Shown one piece after another: positions 23,059-36,200 of a stretch of 64,000 nt of DNA. This DNA is from Halichondria panicea (Eukaryota > Porifera > Demospongiae > Suberitida > Halichondriidae). The position numbers and the translations under genes are program-made. Every line of letters begins with the position of its first letter. Within the stretch, counting starts at the first letter, position 1. A model generated the notes under the pieces. It did no database searches and was not told where the DNA came from. It saw only the letters and a list, made by a program, of their open reading frames with translations. Location of the stretch: contig NC_087389.1 of the NCBI RefSeq assembly GCF_963675165.1, positions 5,368,120 to 5,432,119 on the forward strand, in the 5' to 3' direction.

Positions 23059-23369
23059 CAGGAACTGTATAATTTTATAACTTAATTGTGTGTGACATGC
23101 TCTTGTGATACCAACCATCTCATTTTTTGGAAATTCAATTTTAATTTTTTATAACAGTATCACACTTAATATTGATAATCATGCTGTTTAATTGCATGGA
23201 ATCGAAGTCACTCATTATGAGTATGGAAAACATGATATCATTACATAATAATAATAATAATTGTTGCATAACGATAATTATATGCATGAAGTACGTGGAT
23301 GCCAGGTTACTTCAACCTAAAAAAGGAAGCATAATTATAATTAGTTTATAGATGGTATTATAGAATCAC
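23059..23369. other. Convergent intergenic spacer
   Basis: AT-rich sequence between the converging 3' ends of the TTLL3-like and NLR genes. It contains a short ATA/ATT repeat near 23250. No gene or hairpin element is seen. Confidence 0.6.
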
Positions 23370-26300
23370 TCACTTTTGCTTACAGATTTCACAGACTTTC
23401 TGAGCCAGTTCATTCTTTCCCATTCTCAGTACAATGTCCACTAGTGCTCGGTACGTAGCTGCATATGAATTATGCTCTCTCCACAACTGTAAAGCGTAAA
23501 AAATTGCTGTTTGCATGTCATTGGTAAACAAAGCATATTTAACATCTTTCTGTTCAGCAGGATTCAGCCCCAGCATCACAGGGTAGGTCTCCACATTATC
23601 AAAGTGAGCTGCCAGGTCCCACATGTCAGTCTCTTCAATTTCAGTGTCAAGTTGAGAGTCAGTCACTTTTGTACGCTCCTTCAATTCTGATATGGTCACC
23701 GCTGTCTGGCTTAGAAATCCTTGGCAAACATCAGCAAATGGAGCCAACAGTTTAGGGATTTTTGCAGAACGGACCTGCATGCATGCGTGCACACATGAGA
23801 TCATACTTACTATGTAATAGTTAATCAGGGATATCTGAAATTCTCATGTACATGTGTCTAGGCATGCATGGTTCCATATTTGATACAGTTATAACAATAG
23901 AAACTAACCTCAGATGGAGAGCCACTTGGTGTATCACATGATGAAGGTGGTTGGTTGGCCACTTGATCATGCACCATCCACAGAAAGTCTTCTATAGATG
24001 ACTGAAATTCTGATATCACCTATAAAAAGAACAGTAAAACTTTAATGCTATATAAATAATTATAGCAAAGCTATTAATCTTACCTCTTTCTTTGGGGCGG
24101 AATTTGTTTTCTTCCAATTAGCTAGGGTTTCAATGAGACTCGTGTGGAGATTACTCACAGTTGGCCTCTGTTTCTGTGAAAATTTAATTACAAACAGTAA
24201 TTATGTGCTATAAAACATTACCTGTAAACGTTTTTCGCTGTTCACTGGATTTCCATGGAGAAAAATATCAACTAGACCAGGGAAGAGTTCTTGCTTGCTC
24301 TCCTTCAGTATTGCTGCACCATCATCATCAATAGCATTCATATCCAAAAACCAATATTTGAGACTCTTTATACTACGATCAGACAAGTTAAGATGAGCCA
24401 CCATTGTACTGATTTCACTCGTACTAATAGAACAATTCACAGTGTAAAGATACTCTAAAGATGTGCAAGCCAAAAGAAAATGTATTAATACGAGAACTTG
24501 GTCGCCGCTGAAATTGTTGCGGTTTAGAGAGAGGCGCAGCAAGCTACTAACAGCCTGTGGATAAATATGTAATAACTCAGTAGTATTGAAATCAATATTT
24601 TCGAGATAAAGTTTGACAAGTGTGCAGAGGTCACTTGCGAGCATGTTCAAAATTGTTAAGACACCATCACATTCAAGTTTTGAATTGTTGCTGAGAATAA
24701 GTGAAAGTTTGCAATTGCCAAATTTGAATTCTTCATCACTTGTAGCCCATTGAACTAATATAACTTCATTTGTGAGATTAGTGTCACTTAGATCAAGTTG
24801 AAATTCGTTTACTTTTTTTACCAATGATGGCAGAGCTTCTCTTAAAGCACATAATCCAGGGATACCAAGTTTGTTATGAGAAAGATCTAATTCGTTTAGC
24901 TGCGCACAATTAGAGGCAATGGCTGTTAAGAGTGCATTCAGTAGAGCTCCATTGACATCGGCATCGTCAGTGAGGGTGTGGGATAAGTGCAGCATTTTGA
25001 GGTTAACCAATAAACCTTCTTGTATTACACTTTCTAATGACAGAATACCATTTGTATACTCCGATACAAGAACATTATTCGACAAAATAAGCGATCGTAA
25101 GGTGCTACAGGATGAAATCCTTAGCGATGGTGCAATGTCATCGATATTGTTAAAGCTCAAGAATAGCATTTTAAGATCTGAGAATGAAGCTGACGCTTCT
25201 TCAAATAGATGAGTGATACCTTTTGTTGAAATCAGATTGCCATATAAATAAAGCTTTCTCACTTGTAGCTGCTTGCTGCGTTTATTAGAGAGAATACTAG
25301 CTAACTCTCTTAATTGTTCATCCCCTAGGCGACAAGCACCTAAATTAAGACACACTTCCGGATAATGGAAAGTATGACGAAGCACATGGAAAACAGCTAG
25401 GCAGTCGTGAGGTGTGTGTGCTATGGTCAAATAATTACTGACCCAGTGATGAAACCGACCATTTATGTAATGTTCTGACGCAATTTTCAAGCTGATGTTT
25501 TCATCCCTAGATTCAAGAGCATAGTGACACATCGATAAAAGATTCCAAAGCGAAGCAGACAAAACTCGATCAATCACCACATCGTCCAAAGAAATAACTT
25601 TTCTACATTCACAGTAAATGCTTCTTTGCTTGTTACAAGTCAGACCAAACACAAATCGCCACATCATTGAGAATCGATCACTCCTGACGTGAGCCTCACA
25701 TACCTTCAATTTCTCCTCATTGGATAGAGAAGAAAAATGGAGAGCGGCCAAAAACTCTTGAATGGTCAGGTGAGCAAAGTGAAAAGACAAACCATGGCCA
25801 GTGGGTCGGAGATAATGTGCAGATTGCAGCAGACCAAAGCAAAGGTATTTGCCAACAGAATCTGGAAGAAGATCTCTAACTTCCCTTTCAGAAAACACTA
25901 TCTGATCTTGTTGTAAATTATCATATGCAAACTTACAAATCAACCAAAATGTATCTTCCAACTCTTTATCACCGATATCATCAAAGCTTTTTAGTGACAA
26001 GCCAACAGGAGCATTCTTTTTGGTTTCACGGGAGATTACATTGAGAACAACAAGGGCGTACAGCTCAGTTAGCGTACTAGGAAGCTCTTGGTCTAAAGTG
26101 TGCCACAAATGACAAACAATGGCGCAATCGAGAGGCACAGAACACACAGTTTGAACGAGGGGATTGCTTTCAAGTTGCTTGATGAGAGAAGAAGCTTTCT
26201 CTGGGAATGATTCGTATTCACAAGCTATGTACTGCTTGATTTGGTTCTCATTGAAACCAACTATCTCAATGAATCTGTCAACTGAAGTGAGACTGTGAAG

Positions 26301-26954
26301 AGGTACTGAAGCAGAAGGTCGCGAAGTGAGGAGAACAGAAGAAGATCGAAAAGACTGACCAAAAAGTAGCTTGTACAGAAAGCTTGACTTATTGGATTGC
26401 TTTACTGATTTTAGCTCATCCCAACCATCAGCAATAACAAGGACTTTTGCTCCATTTTTCCTTTCTATGTACTCAGCAACAGTGGAGCAAACTAATTTGC
26501 TCTCATGAAAAAAGTTCAGCAATTCAAGGAGAGAATTTGCAGATGACACTAGCTCTTCTCTAAGAGGAAGCAACAGAACACAGTCGAATTGTGTCAGGAT
26601 CTTGCCCTCTGCCCACCCTTCAGCAAGCATGGTACACAGTGTGGTTTTACCGATCCCAGCATTGCCTTCAATGATGAGCTTCTTTACTGGTTTCTTGCCT
26701 TCTTCGATATCAAACAGTTCACCGTATATAATAGGAGTGCGCTCCTCTCTTGCTACTCCATGTTGCGGCAAGCCGGCTCTAAATCCTTCTTTCTTTTCAG
26801 CCTGCACTAACTGCAACTCAATAAGCTTCTCTCCAGAAACTGGCGGCCATTCGTTCACATTGTTACTACGTCTCTCTCTGTACAACTCTCTCAATCCTAA
26901 GACAAAACTATTTATCTCTTCCATAGTATAATATAGTGGCTGTTGTAAGTACAA
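23370..26954 (-). CDS. NOD-like receptor: NACHT, leucine-rich repeats, C-terminal Death domain
   Basis: Four exons on the minus strand: 26954-24222, 24173-24084, 24019-23909 and 23774-23370, all phase 0, predicted 1112 aa. The NACHT NTPase is clear: Walker A GNAGIGKTT (residues 97-105), Walker B VLVIADGWDEL (171-181), and a sensor-like VLLTSRPSAS. Winged-helix/HD segments follow, with SFHFAHLTIQEFLAALHF typical of NLRs. Leucine-rich repeats of the ribonuclease-inhibitor type (LxxLxLSxN) run from about 570 to 905. Two small linker exons lead to the final exon, whose WDLAAHF, LWREHNSYAATYRALVD and MGKNELAQKVCE fit a Death domain. A second in-frame ATG lies 10 codons in (26924). NLRs sense microbial or damage signals and oligomerise. 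Placing the Death domain at the C terminus rather than the N terminus is unusual. Confidence 0.87.
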
Positions 26955-27936
26955 TATACAGTTAATATTCGAAGCTTTATTTTAATGATCGTAAGCGTGT
27001 TTCGAAATATACATGCAGGCTCGAAAATTTAAACGTTCAAAGTTGTAGCCAAAATCAATGCGAATGTACAAATGCAGTTGCGTAGATGGAAGACCGTGAC
27101 CAGGAAAAGAAGACTCAGACCTGTTCAAATGAATTTGTGTTAAAAAATTCAGATGTTGCATATACATGCAAATTAATAATTATTATAATGTATTTCAGAT
27201 GTTGCATATACATGTAAAACAAAATTAAATTATTGCAATGTATAAATTATTGCACTATACTGCTATATAGCTAGACAGCTACAAACACAACACGTACAAT
27301 AATTGGGTGTAATAATGTGTACACTGTCAGAGAGTGTATTACTGTATCAATGTTATAGACTGACTGTATAGTTACGCTAAGATTAAATAACTCACTGTGC
27401 TGCACCCAGCTGTGCACTGTATAAGAAGGAGGTTAAAACTGTGCTTTCATGCAGGTTTGGCAGTTGACAAGGCGTCAATACATCAGAGATGACCGGAGTT
27501 AGTACCAACTGGGATGCATCTGTCTGTAGCTATATAGATCTAGATGTGAGACTAAAATAATAGTCTCCTTGTATTTATAGAAACTTAACTGCACAGCTTA
27601 GTCCCTGGTGATTCCCCATGCAAACCAGGTCTAGCCACTCTAACCGGAACCCTAACCCTAACCAAGATAGCTATGCCTTAACCAACCTTCCCCCACTTGA
27701 CTACATGTGTAGATCTGGGTAAGGGAATTCACCAGGGACTTCACTCTAGGATTGTATCTGTGTATAAACATGCAGGGCATGTGCACAAACACACGCATGC
27801 AGTCATTACATTTTCATGAGGAGGTAATTTTTGCAAAAAGCACCACATAATTATACTTTAAGTATATATATACATGTACACAATAATCTCACAGCTAGTA
27901 ATCAAGTTTAGAGAAACAGTGTCCAGTGTCAGTTAC
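26955..27936. other. Intergenic, upstream of the NLR gene
   Basis: AT-rich, no coding exon seen. A ~20-bp direct repeat (CAGATGTTGCATATACATG) occurs at about 27151 and 27197. At 27600-27750 there is a copy of the flank (GGTAAGGGAATTCACCAGGGA) that also accompanies the secreted-protein genes at 29470 and 31005. Two units of CCCTAA near 27650 are too few to be telomeric. Confidence 0.6.
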
Positions 27937-29278
27937 TCAGAGCCTCCAGTCCAGGATGTGGAACCAGTAGTAGGTCATGTGATAGCCCTCCCTGGAGTCA
28001 GCAACGAAACAGCCGGGTAGCAGTGACTCAGTGGGGTCGGTCGTCTTTGGTTCCTTGTAGCTATAGTTCCACTCTATCTTGCATGACGGGTGCGATGCAT
28101 CCTCTATCACCGAGGAGAAGAAGGTTACTATGACAGAGCTCTTGCCGTTACCTGGGGGGGGATTATTGAAGCTAAAACACAATATTTATTCGACTAATTA
28201 TAGTAGATTTCAATCAATCACAGAACATACGCATATAAACACACCTTTGGAAAAGTAAATCTGACAGCTATTGAATGCATTATTATAATTATGTATGCAT
28301 TGAAGTCATTTGGAAAGGGTCTTTTTCCAAGCTTTCATAAAAATTATGGTTGACGACGCAATTCAAGTTATATGGTGCTAAAAGAGTTCTAGAGACATTG
28401 ATTAAACGGGGGGTGTAGTTGAACATCTTTCAACAACTGTCCATTTATGATTTCAAATAGCTTAGAAAGAGACCTTTCAAATGATGTGCAACATTAATTT
28501 GGTTTGGGCCATAGTTTGGTTTTTCTCCTTTAGACCAGTATTTTCTCGAAATTAGTTTGATCGCCCAAATAAACGGTTATACAGACCTCCTCCCTTACAC
28601 ATACATACCTTCGTCGGTGACAGTGTATAGAAGTGGTCCTTGGTCACAGTCCCCCACAGCTATCGACTGAGTCTTGTTCCACTGCTGGTCCGGCAAGAGG
28701 GGCGGAGTCTTGACTGTCTGTAGACATTTCTTGTGGTACGCATCCGGATACCAAGTATCATTGACCGTGAGTAGGAATGTTATGCTCGTTACTTTTGGGG
28801 GGGAGTCTGCAGGGGGGAGGGATGGGGGTGGTTAATAAAATTGGGAGTTCAGAAGTCCCCAAACTTTATAGCTAAATACCGTAAAAACTCGATTTAAAGC
28901 GACAGTTTACAGTTTTAAATAGTTACGTCTTGCAAAAGTAGAGTTTTAATGTACACAAAAAAATGAATTTATATGGTGATATATGTCCAAGTGTCGCTTA
29001 TTTAGAGGGTCGCCTTTTAAAGAGGCTAAAAGTTAGACTTGTCAGCTAACTAACTCCTATACCTATGACATGAACATTAAATAGAGGTCAGTGCATGGCC
29101 GGCTCAGTATTATCTCTCCTACAATAATTGTAGGAGAATTATTCTACATCTAGACCAGGTTAATTAAAAATGTATCAGTAAGCTTAGCTAGCTAGTAGAC
29201 ACTGGACTTACTCTGTGAGCTAGCTGTAAGCACAAATAGAAGGGAGAGCAGACCAACCGAGCTGATAGAAGAAGACAT
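27937..29278 (-). CDS. Small secreted protein, tandem family copy 1 (unrecognised)
   Basis: Three exons: 29278-29212, 28806-28609 and 28151-27937; both introns are phase 1; predicted 159 aa. Exon 1 encodes a signal peptide (MSSSISSVGLLSLLFVL, then small residues). The mature part has four cysteines (KKCLQTVK, GDCDQGPL, PSCKIEWNY, PGCFV), an aromatic-rich C terminus (YHMTYYWFHILDWRL) and no visible membrane segment. I do not recognise the family. Two close paralogues follow at 29678 and 31741 with the same exon structure. Duplicated intron and flanking sequence shows the locus grew by tandem duplication of a unit of about 1.7-1.8 kb. Confidence 0.75.
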
Positions 29279-29677
29279 GACTTCACTGCACATGTAGATT
29301 TATACAGATAGCAGAGGGTTTGTCCTGGAGAAGGAGGGGTGGGGCTGGTCCTGCTCGCAGGGTTTTCCCCTGCTAAAGATCATGCAATTGTGATATTTCA
29401 TCCACTCCTAGATCCTATAAATGTGTTTCCAACTACAATTTCCCACACACATCTTTATGCCAAACACTAGATCTAGGTAAGGGAATTCACCAGGGATACC
29501 AGGATTGCATCTGTTCAAACAGTGCATGTGCAAAACTACCGTCCACCTCCCTCCTTGCCCATGCATCACTGCCTGGTATTAATTTTGGATAATTAACATA
29601 GGTCAATTTTTGCAAAAAAAAACCACCACATATAAAGTAATGTACGTAACACAAAGCATAGAGTTATGAGGGGACCC

Positions 29678-30815
29678 TCAGAGCCTCCAGTCCAGGATGT
29701 GAAACCAGTAGTAGGTCATGTGATAGCCCTCCCTGGAGTCTTCAACGAAGCAGCCAGGTAGCAGTGACTCAGTGGGGTCGGTCGTATTTGGTTCCTTGTA
29801 GTTGTAGTTCCACTCTATCTTGCATGACGGGTGCGATGCATCGTTTATCACCGAGGAGAAGAAGGTTACTATGACAGAGCTCTTGCCGTTACCTGGGGGG
29901 GGGGGGAAAGTATTGAAGTTAAAATACACAATTTGACTAATAATATTAAGTAGATTTCGACCAATCACAGAACATACGCATCATTTTGAATTTTGAGCCT
30001 AACAATAATTATATGTATGCACTGAAGATTGATGACATCATTTGAAAAGGGTCTCTTCCAAGCTTACATAAAATAGTTGACGATGCAATTTAAGTTATGG
30101 CAACTAAAAAAGCTCCGGAAAGTAAACGGGGGTGTATCCTAGTTAAACATCTTTCAACAACCGTCCATAACTTTAGTATTATTGATCCAATTTTTCAACA
30201 ACTTTTATGATTTTCTAAGGGCTTAGAAAGAGACCTTTCAAATGATGTGCAAAATTTGGTTGGGGCCATAATATGGCTTTTTCTCCCTTTAGACCATGGT
30301 ACTTTCTCAAATTAGATTGAATAAAAAATTATACAGACCTCTGCCTCCATGACACATACACACCTTCGTCGGTGACAGTGTATATAAGTGGTCCTTGGTC
30401 ACAGTCCCCCACAGCTATCGACTGAGTCTCGTTCCATCGCTGGTCCGGCAGGAGGGGTGGAGTTTTGACTGTCTGTAGACATTTCTTGTGGTACTCATCC
30501 GGATACCAAGTATCGTTGACTGTGAGTAGGAATGTTACGCTCGTCACTTTTGGGGGGGAGTCTGCAGGGGGGAGGGATGGGGGTGATTAATAAAATTGGG
30601 AGTTCAGAAGGTCCCCAAACTTGCGCTCCCTGTAGCTAAATAATACAATCAATCACATAATTATCCTGGTCTAGATGTAGAATTATTCTACATCTAGACC
30701 AGGTTCAACAGTAAGCTTAGCTAGCTAGTATATAGACACTGGACTTACTTGGTGAGCTAGCTGCAAGCACAAATAGAAGGGAGAGCAGACCAATCGAGCT
30801 GATAGAAGAAGACAT
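29678..30815 (-). CDS. Small secreted protein, tandem family copy 2 (unrecognised)
   Basis: Exons 30815-30749, 30561-30364 and 29892-29678 have the same lengths (67, 198, 215 bp) and phases as copy 1; predicted 159 aa. Signal peptide MSSSISSIGLLSLLFVLAA. The four cysteines and the tail YHMTYYWFHILDWRL are conserved. Differences from copy 1 are few (for example DEYHKK for DAYHKK), so this pair is the most recent duplication. Splice sites are intact, and the poly-G tracts next to the exon 3 acceptor on the plus strand vary in length between copies. Confidence 0.75.
30665..30703. repeat. Perfect 39-bp palindrome
   Basis: Nineteen-base arms (CCTGGTCTAGATGTAGAAT and its exact complement) surround a single base. 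It lies in intron 1 of secreted-protein copy 2. One arm (ATTCTACATCTAGACCAGG) is present at the equivalent place in copy 1 near 29140, so the palindrome arose after, or decayed since, the gene duplication. Confidence 0.85.
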
Positions 30816-31099
30816 GATCTTTTCTGCACATGTAGATCTATACAGATAGCAGAAGGTTTGTCCTGGGGAAGGAGGGGTGGGGCTGGTCTTGCTCGCAAGG
30901 TTTTCCCCTTCTAAATAGCAATTTCATGCACTCCTGATGAATAATGTATTCCCAACTACAGTTTTAATTTCCCACACACATCTTTATGCCACACACTAGA
31001 TCTAGGTAAGGGAATTCACCAGGGATACCAGGATTGCATCTGTGCAAACAGCGCATTGCACAACTACAGTCCACCTCCCTCCTGCCAGTTCTTTCATAA

Positions 31100-31664
31100 G
31101 GCCACAACAAGAGGTAGTTCTGTTTCTGGTCCATCCGCCGCTCAATATTTCACTGGGCTGTTTTTTCAGCAACACACCTAATGCGCATGCGCAAACCACA
31201 CCCACTCACTTTAGGTTGAGTGGGTATTGCATGTACAGCACCTATACAACACTTCAATATTCAGTAAGCTAGTGCTTGTATCTTGTATTAATGTATTATA
31301 CTATCTTGTATTTTGCAGTGAAAGATGTTATTATGCTAAAACAATAATTATGTGGTCTCATTTTGCTTTGATACAGAGCGAGCACGTACAATGGCTCAAG
31401 CTAGTGCAATGACATAATTTATAGGTGTTTGATATAGAGACAATTCTCAGTTCAATGTTCTGGTTGCCAAAGCCTAAAATACCTCTTCCTGTATGTTATT
31501 TAGATGTTATTATTGTGTTGTAAACCGTTTTTAAAGACAAACTGTGAAAAATAAAAAAGTGATGACACTGCAAATATGTGTGGCTCAGTTGCTGTTGTCC
31601 CTCCTGGCCTCACGTAATCAGGCAAGCAACCTGACCAGAAACAGAACTACCTCTTGTTGTGGCC
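31100..31664. mobile_element. 565-bp MITE with perfect 32-bp inverted repeats and TAA target duplication
   Basis: GGCCACAACAAGAGGTAGTT and 12 further bases at 31100-31131 are exactly complementary to 31633-31664. TAA flanks both sides (31097-31099, 31665-31667). A 3-bp TWA target site with such ends is typical of PIF/Harbinger elements (established knowledge). The element splits the flanking segment that is continuous upstream of the other two paralogues, so it inserted after the duplication. No transposase frame is visible. Confidence 0.85.
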
Positions 31665-31740
31665 TAAGGTCAATTTTGCAAAAAAGCACGACATATAAAG
31701 TAATGTACATAACACAAAGCATAGAGTTATGAGGGGACCC

Positions 31741-32652
31741 TCAGAGCCTCCAGTCCAGGATGTGAAACCAGTAGTAGGTCAAGTGATAGCCCTCCCTGGA
31801 TTCAGCAAGGAAGCAGCCGGGTAGCAGTGACTCGGTGGGGTCGGTCGTCTTTGGTTCCTTGTAGCTGTAGTTCCATTCTATCTTGCATGACGGGGGTGAT
31901 GCACCTAATACCGAGAAGAAGGTAATCGTGACAGAGCTCTTGCCGTTGCCTGTAGGTGGGAACGATAAATTGTTATAATAATATAATTATGCAATTTACA
32001 GCAATTAATTGGGTCATGATTATACGCCTCACATAATTATGGGCCTCCCCCTCACACACATACTCACACATACACACCTTTATCAGCAATAGTGAATGTA
32101 AGTGGTCCATGGTCACACTTTCCCACAACTATCGACTGGGTCTCGTTCCACAGCTGGTCCGGCTTGAGAGGCGGAGTCTTGACCGTCTGTAGACACGGAT
32201 ACCAAGTATCGTTGACCGTGAGTAAGAATGTCAGGCTATAACCAGAAGGGGACTCTGCAGAGGAGGGAGTGATTTACTTTTTAAATTGGGTTCAGAAGAT
32301 TCAACTAGCTAGATCTAGATCCCGAACGTTAGAATCAGCTAATTCCTTTGAACTGTTAACTCAAGCTGTTCGTATAGCGACATTACCTGATCGCTAACGT
32401 TCCTATAGTGCCTGGAGGTAGATACCACACATTTGTGAGTATTGGTACATGTATGTATTTTGACATTGTCACATAAGTATTTTATAAACGGAGATTGTAC
32501 ATTTGCATGGCTCGAGCTCAGCATGACTCAGTATCTCCTACCATTCTACATCTAGCTAGACTATGGTAGACACTGGACTTACTCTGTGAGCTAGCTGCGA
32601 GCACAAGTAGAAGGGAGAGCAGACCAACCGAGCTGATCATAGAAGAAGACAT
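31741..32652 (-). CDS. Small secreted protein, tandem family copy 3 (unrecognised)
   Basis: Exons 32652-32583, 32254-32078 and 31949-31741; phases as in the other two copies; predicted 151 aa. Signal peptide MSSSMISSVGLLSLLLVLAA, one codon longer. The mature part lacks the six-residue DxYHKK segment before the first cysteine but keeps all four cysteines and the YYWFHILDWRL tail. Its introns are shorter than those of copies 1 and 2 and do not share their long repeats, so it is the most diverged member. Function unknown. Confidence 0.73.
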
Positions 32653-33023
32653 GCTCACTCACTGTCCTCGACCTCAGCTTCAAGGAGGGTGGGGCTGGTC
32701 TAGTCTCATAAATTAGCCTCACCTCTCAGTCGAGGATTATACTGTGTAGCTTTTAGGTCTTCATGTCTTGCTTGCAGGGGAAGCTAATTTACCAACAATA
32801 ATTATACACAACCTCTTCTATATAATTATAACACTCTTTTTGAGCGAAAGCGAAACATGCATGCCAATCACTCATCGAGGTCAGGCCACAATGACTGTTA
32901 TAAATTGGATATTAATTAAGGATAATAAAAAGCAATATACATTGTAATTATGTGCATGTACAATGAGATAGTGTGTGTACATGTGTGTGTGTGTGTGTGT
33001 GTTGTGTAGTGTGTGATATTATG
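32653..33023. other. Intergenic between secreted-protein copy 3 and POC1
   Basis: AT-rich sequence with a short TG repeat near 32980-33002. No gene seen. The region upstream of the copy 3 start (about 32653-32760) would hold its promoter. Confidence 0.5.
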
Positions 33024-33222
33024 CTAGCTAGTTGGTTGTATCTGCAGAGTTATTCTTTGTTGGTTGTCCAGACATTCCTTTAATTTGTTCTCTGTCATTG
33101 TCAGTCGCTCCTCGAGAATGGACACAGTCTGTGTGTATGTGTGTGTGTGTGAGTGAGTGTGTGGTGTGTGTGTGAGTGAGGTGTGTGTGAGTGTATGTGG
33201 TGTGTGTGTGTGTGAGTGGTGT

Positions 33223-33289
<67 letters not shown>

Positions 33290-36200
33290 TGGTGTGTGTG
33301 TGTGTGTATGTGGTGTGTGTGTATGTGGTGTGTGTGTATGTGAGGTGTGTGTGTATGTGAGGTGTGTGTGTATGTGGTGTGTGTGTATGTGAGGTGTGTG
33401 TGTATGTGAGGTGTGTGTGTATGTGAGTGGTGTGTGTGGGGGGGGGGGGGGTGGTAGTTCGTCATCAATACTAGAAGGCAACATTTTCTAAGACACGACT
33501 TTATATGCACCCCTGAACATAATTATACTTGTACTGTACACTTTCAAGTTGCAAGCACCTTCACTGCATGTACATGTACCTGTGTCAGGATGTCTAGTTG
33601 TCCCACAATGTGTTCCAAGGTGTTGGTCAACTGTGGGGACATTGTCATCACTTCGAGGGGTGTGGTCTCACTCTTGTCCACACCTCCATTTATTAGGGGG
33701 GTGGGCTCAATGAATTGTGGGGTTGGTTTGTGGAACATCTGCGGCCCTACGTTGACGACGTGTGGTACAGGGGTCATGCGATCTGTGGGCGTACGAGTGG
33801 GGTCCAGTTCTTGTGGGCGTGGCTTGTTCTGATGTGTATGAGTTGTGACCACCATCCCCACATTTGGAGGGTCGTGTGTGTGTGGGCGTGAGGGGACGGG
33901 AGTCCTGCCATGTGAGTGGAGAGTGTCTTTGTAGTCGGCTTTGTCAAAGTTGGTCTTCCACACAAGTACCTGTAGAGAGGGGGGCGTGCCAGACAAGAAA
34001 GGGGGAGGGGTCAATTACACTGCTAATATAAAACAAGACCTATCGTTTGAACATGCACCAGGGTTGCAAAAAGTGGGTTCCAAATTATAATTATATTAAG
34101 GCCAGGGCGTGATTGACAGTCTACTTCCTCCAAGCGGAAGAACATGCACCAACTAAAAGAAACCCATGCATGTACATATACATGTATATATAACTAAGAA
34201 AAGTAAGTCGTAGGACCAATTTTTCGTTACATGCCAAACTAGACAATGGCTCACTTGTTCATCTGCTCCCACGGATGAGAAGAATTCTCCAGAGGGTGAG
34301 AATTCCACTCCCATCACCGGGCCCTTGTGACCGTGGAGGGTGTAGAATGGACGACCCTCAACCAGATCAAATATCTAGAGAGAGACAGAGAGATAAATAA
34401 ATTATTGCAATTCTGAACTTACATTTGCACAGCTTTAGATTACAGTAGTATACGTGTGCACGGTTTTTACTTGAATGTACAACAATTGAATATAATTTTA
34501 ACTTAGAAACAGATCTCATGCTCAAAATCATGGCCCAATATCGGCAAAAATTGGATCACTATAGTATAATTATAGTAATGAAGAAGATATTAACTCTACC
34601 ATGCATTGCCTACAACCAGTGGCGGATTTAGGGGTATTGAAAGGAGGGTTCCAATAGTTTGAGCGCTAGCAAGAGCACGAATTCAAACCATCAACATTAA
34701 GTGCATGTTTCTACAGTTTGAAGGTGGAGAGCACACTGGCGGCTACAGCAATGCACACAGTGTGTTGTGTTGACTCACTTTGAGAGTGTTGTCTGATGAT
34801 CCTGAGAGGAGGTAGTTACCGGAGGGGTGAAAGGTCAACCCATTGACTGCTCCACCGTGAGCTACATGTACGAGGATAGAGTGCGTCCAATTATTGTGAG
34901 GGGTGTGGTTAGTAACCATGGTGACTTACCAGAATAATGCTGCAGAAGCTTGTTGACTCTCACATCCCAAATCTGCAGGAAACGACAGGCAATTAATTTT
35001 AGCAGATTCACATAAAACTGTTTAGATGTTCAATTTTTAGCGCAAATTTTGTAGCTTGTAAGAAATGACAGCAAATCAGCTAGGGGGTACGTATGTAACT
35101 TGAATCTAAAGTGTTTAATTTTACTACACATTAAAAAATGCATTCTGAAACTGTTATAAAGCTTTATGCTTTGATCAACTATTTCTATAAAGTACCTTGA
35201 TAACGTTGTCAGTGGTTCCTACAGCGATACAGTTACCATCAGGATGAAAGGCCACAGTGTTCACAAACCTAGTAGTGAAAATACAGTGTGTAGTAAATTT
35301 AAGCACACCATTCCACCCACCCACACCTCACACACACACTCACACCCTCCAACTCCACACACACACACACAGTCCACACCCCTCACCCTCCGTGCTCATA
35401 GAAGGTCTGCACACAGTCCTTGTTGGTACGGTCCCAGAGTCGCACTGTTTTGTCATCACTCCCCGAGAGAATGAGGCGACCATCTGGTGAGAACTTGGCA
35501 CTACGGACCCAATTACTGTGCCCACTCAACGTGAACTGATACTTCTGACGACTGACACTCCACACCTGCACAACGATTACATGACTCATGGTTCCATCCA
35601 AGATTCATAGGTTGGGGGGGGGGAGGAATACCATGCTCATGATAGCATGACAAAAAATGTTGGCCTATAACCTCACTCCTGACTAATTGTAAACATGGAT
35701 CACAACACTTTGAAAATACGTATGTAAGGTATGTACAGTTAAGCATTAAATGGTTGGAGTAAGCTGAGCATTTTGGGAGGGAAGCTTCCCCCCCCCACTA
35801 GATGAAACCTGGATGTAGTCTATTTTCAGTGGCTGTTTACAAAGTGTGGGTGCAGCCCGGGTACAAGTACCATTCACTATAATTATGAGCTTGTTGACAC
35901 AAAATAATTAGCCAAAGCCTCACCACTGCATTTTCAGTACCCGACAGAATTTGTGGAATTGTTGCTAAGCTCTAAAAGGACAGTACATGTACTGTATCCA
36001 TGCATGCTCATAACCATTTCCTAGGTAGGCATCAATGTAATGTGTACCTTGACAGTTTTGTCATCAGAGGCTGTGAGGAGAGATAGACTGTCACTGGCAA
36101 AGTCTACACAGCGCACAGAGGCAGTGTGAGCCTTGAACACTGTCGACTCTCCCTTGCTGTGTGTGTGTGTGGTGTGTGTAGGTGAGGGGGTGGGTGAGGG

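Noticed and set aside
27645-27662. CCCTAACCCTAA, telomere-like
   Set aside because: Only about two units, embedded in a segment shared with other duplicated flanks; no array.
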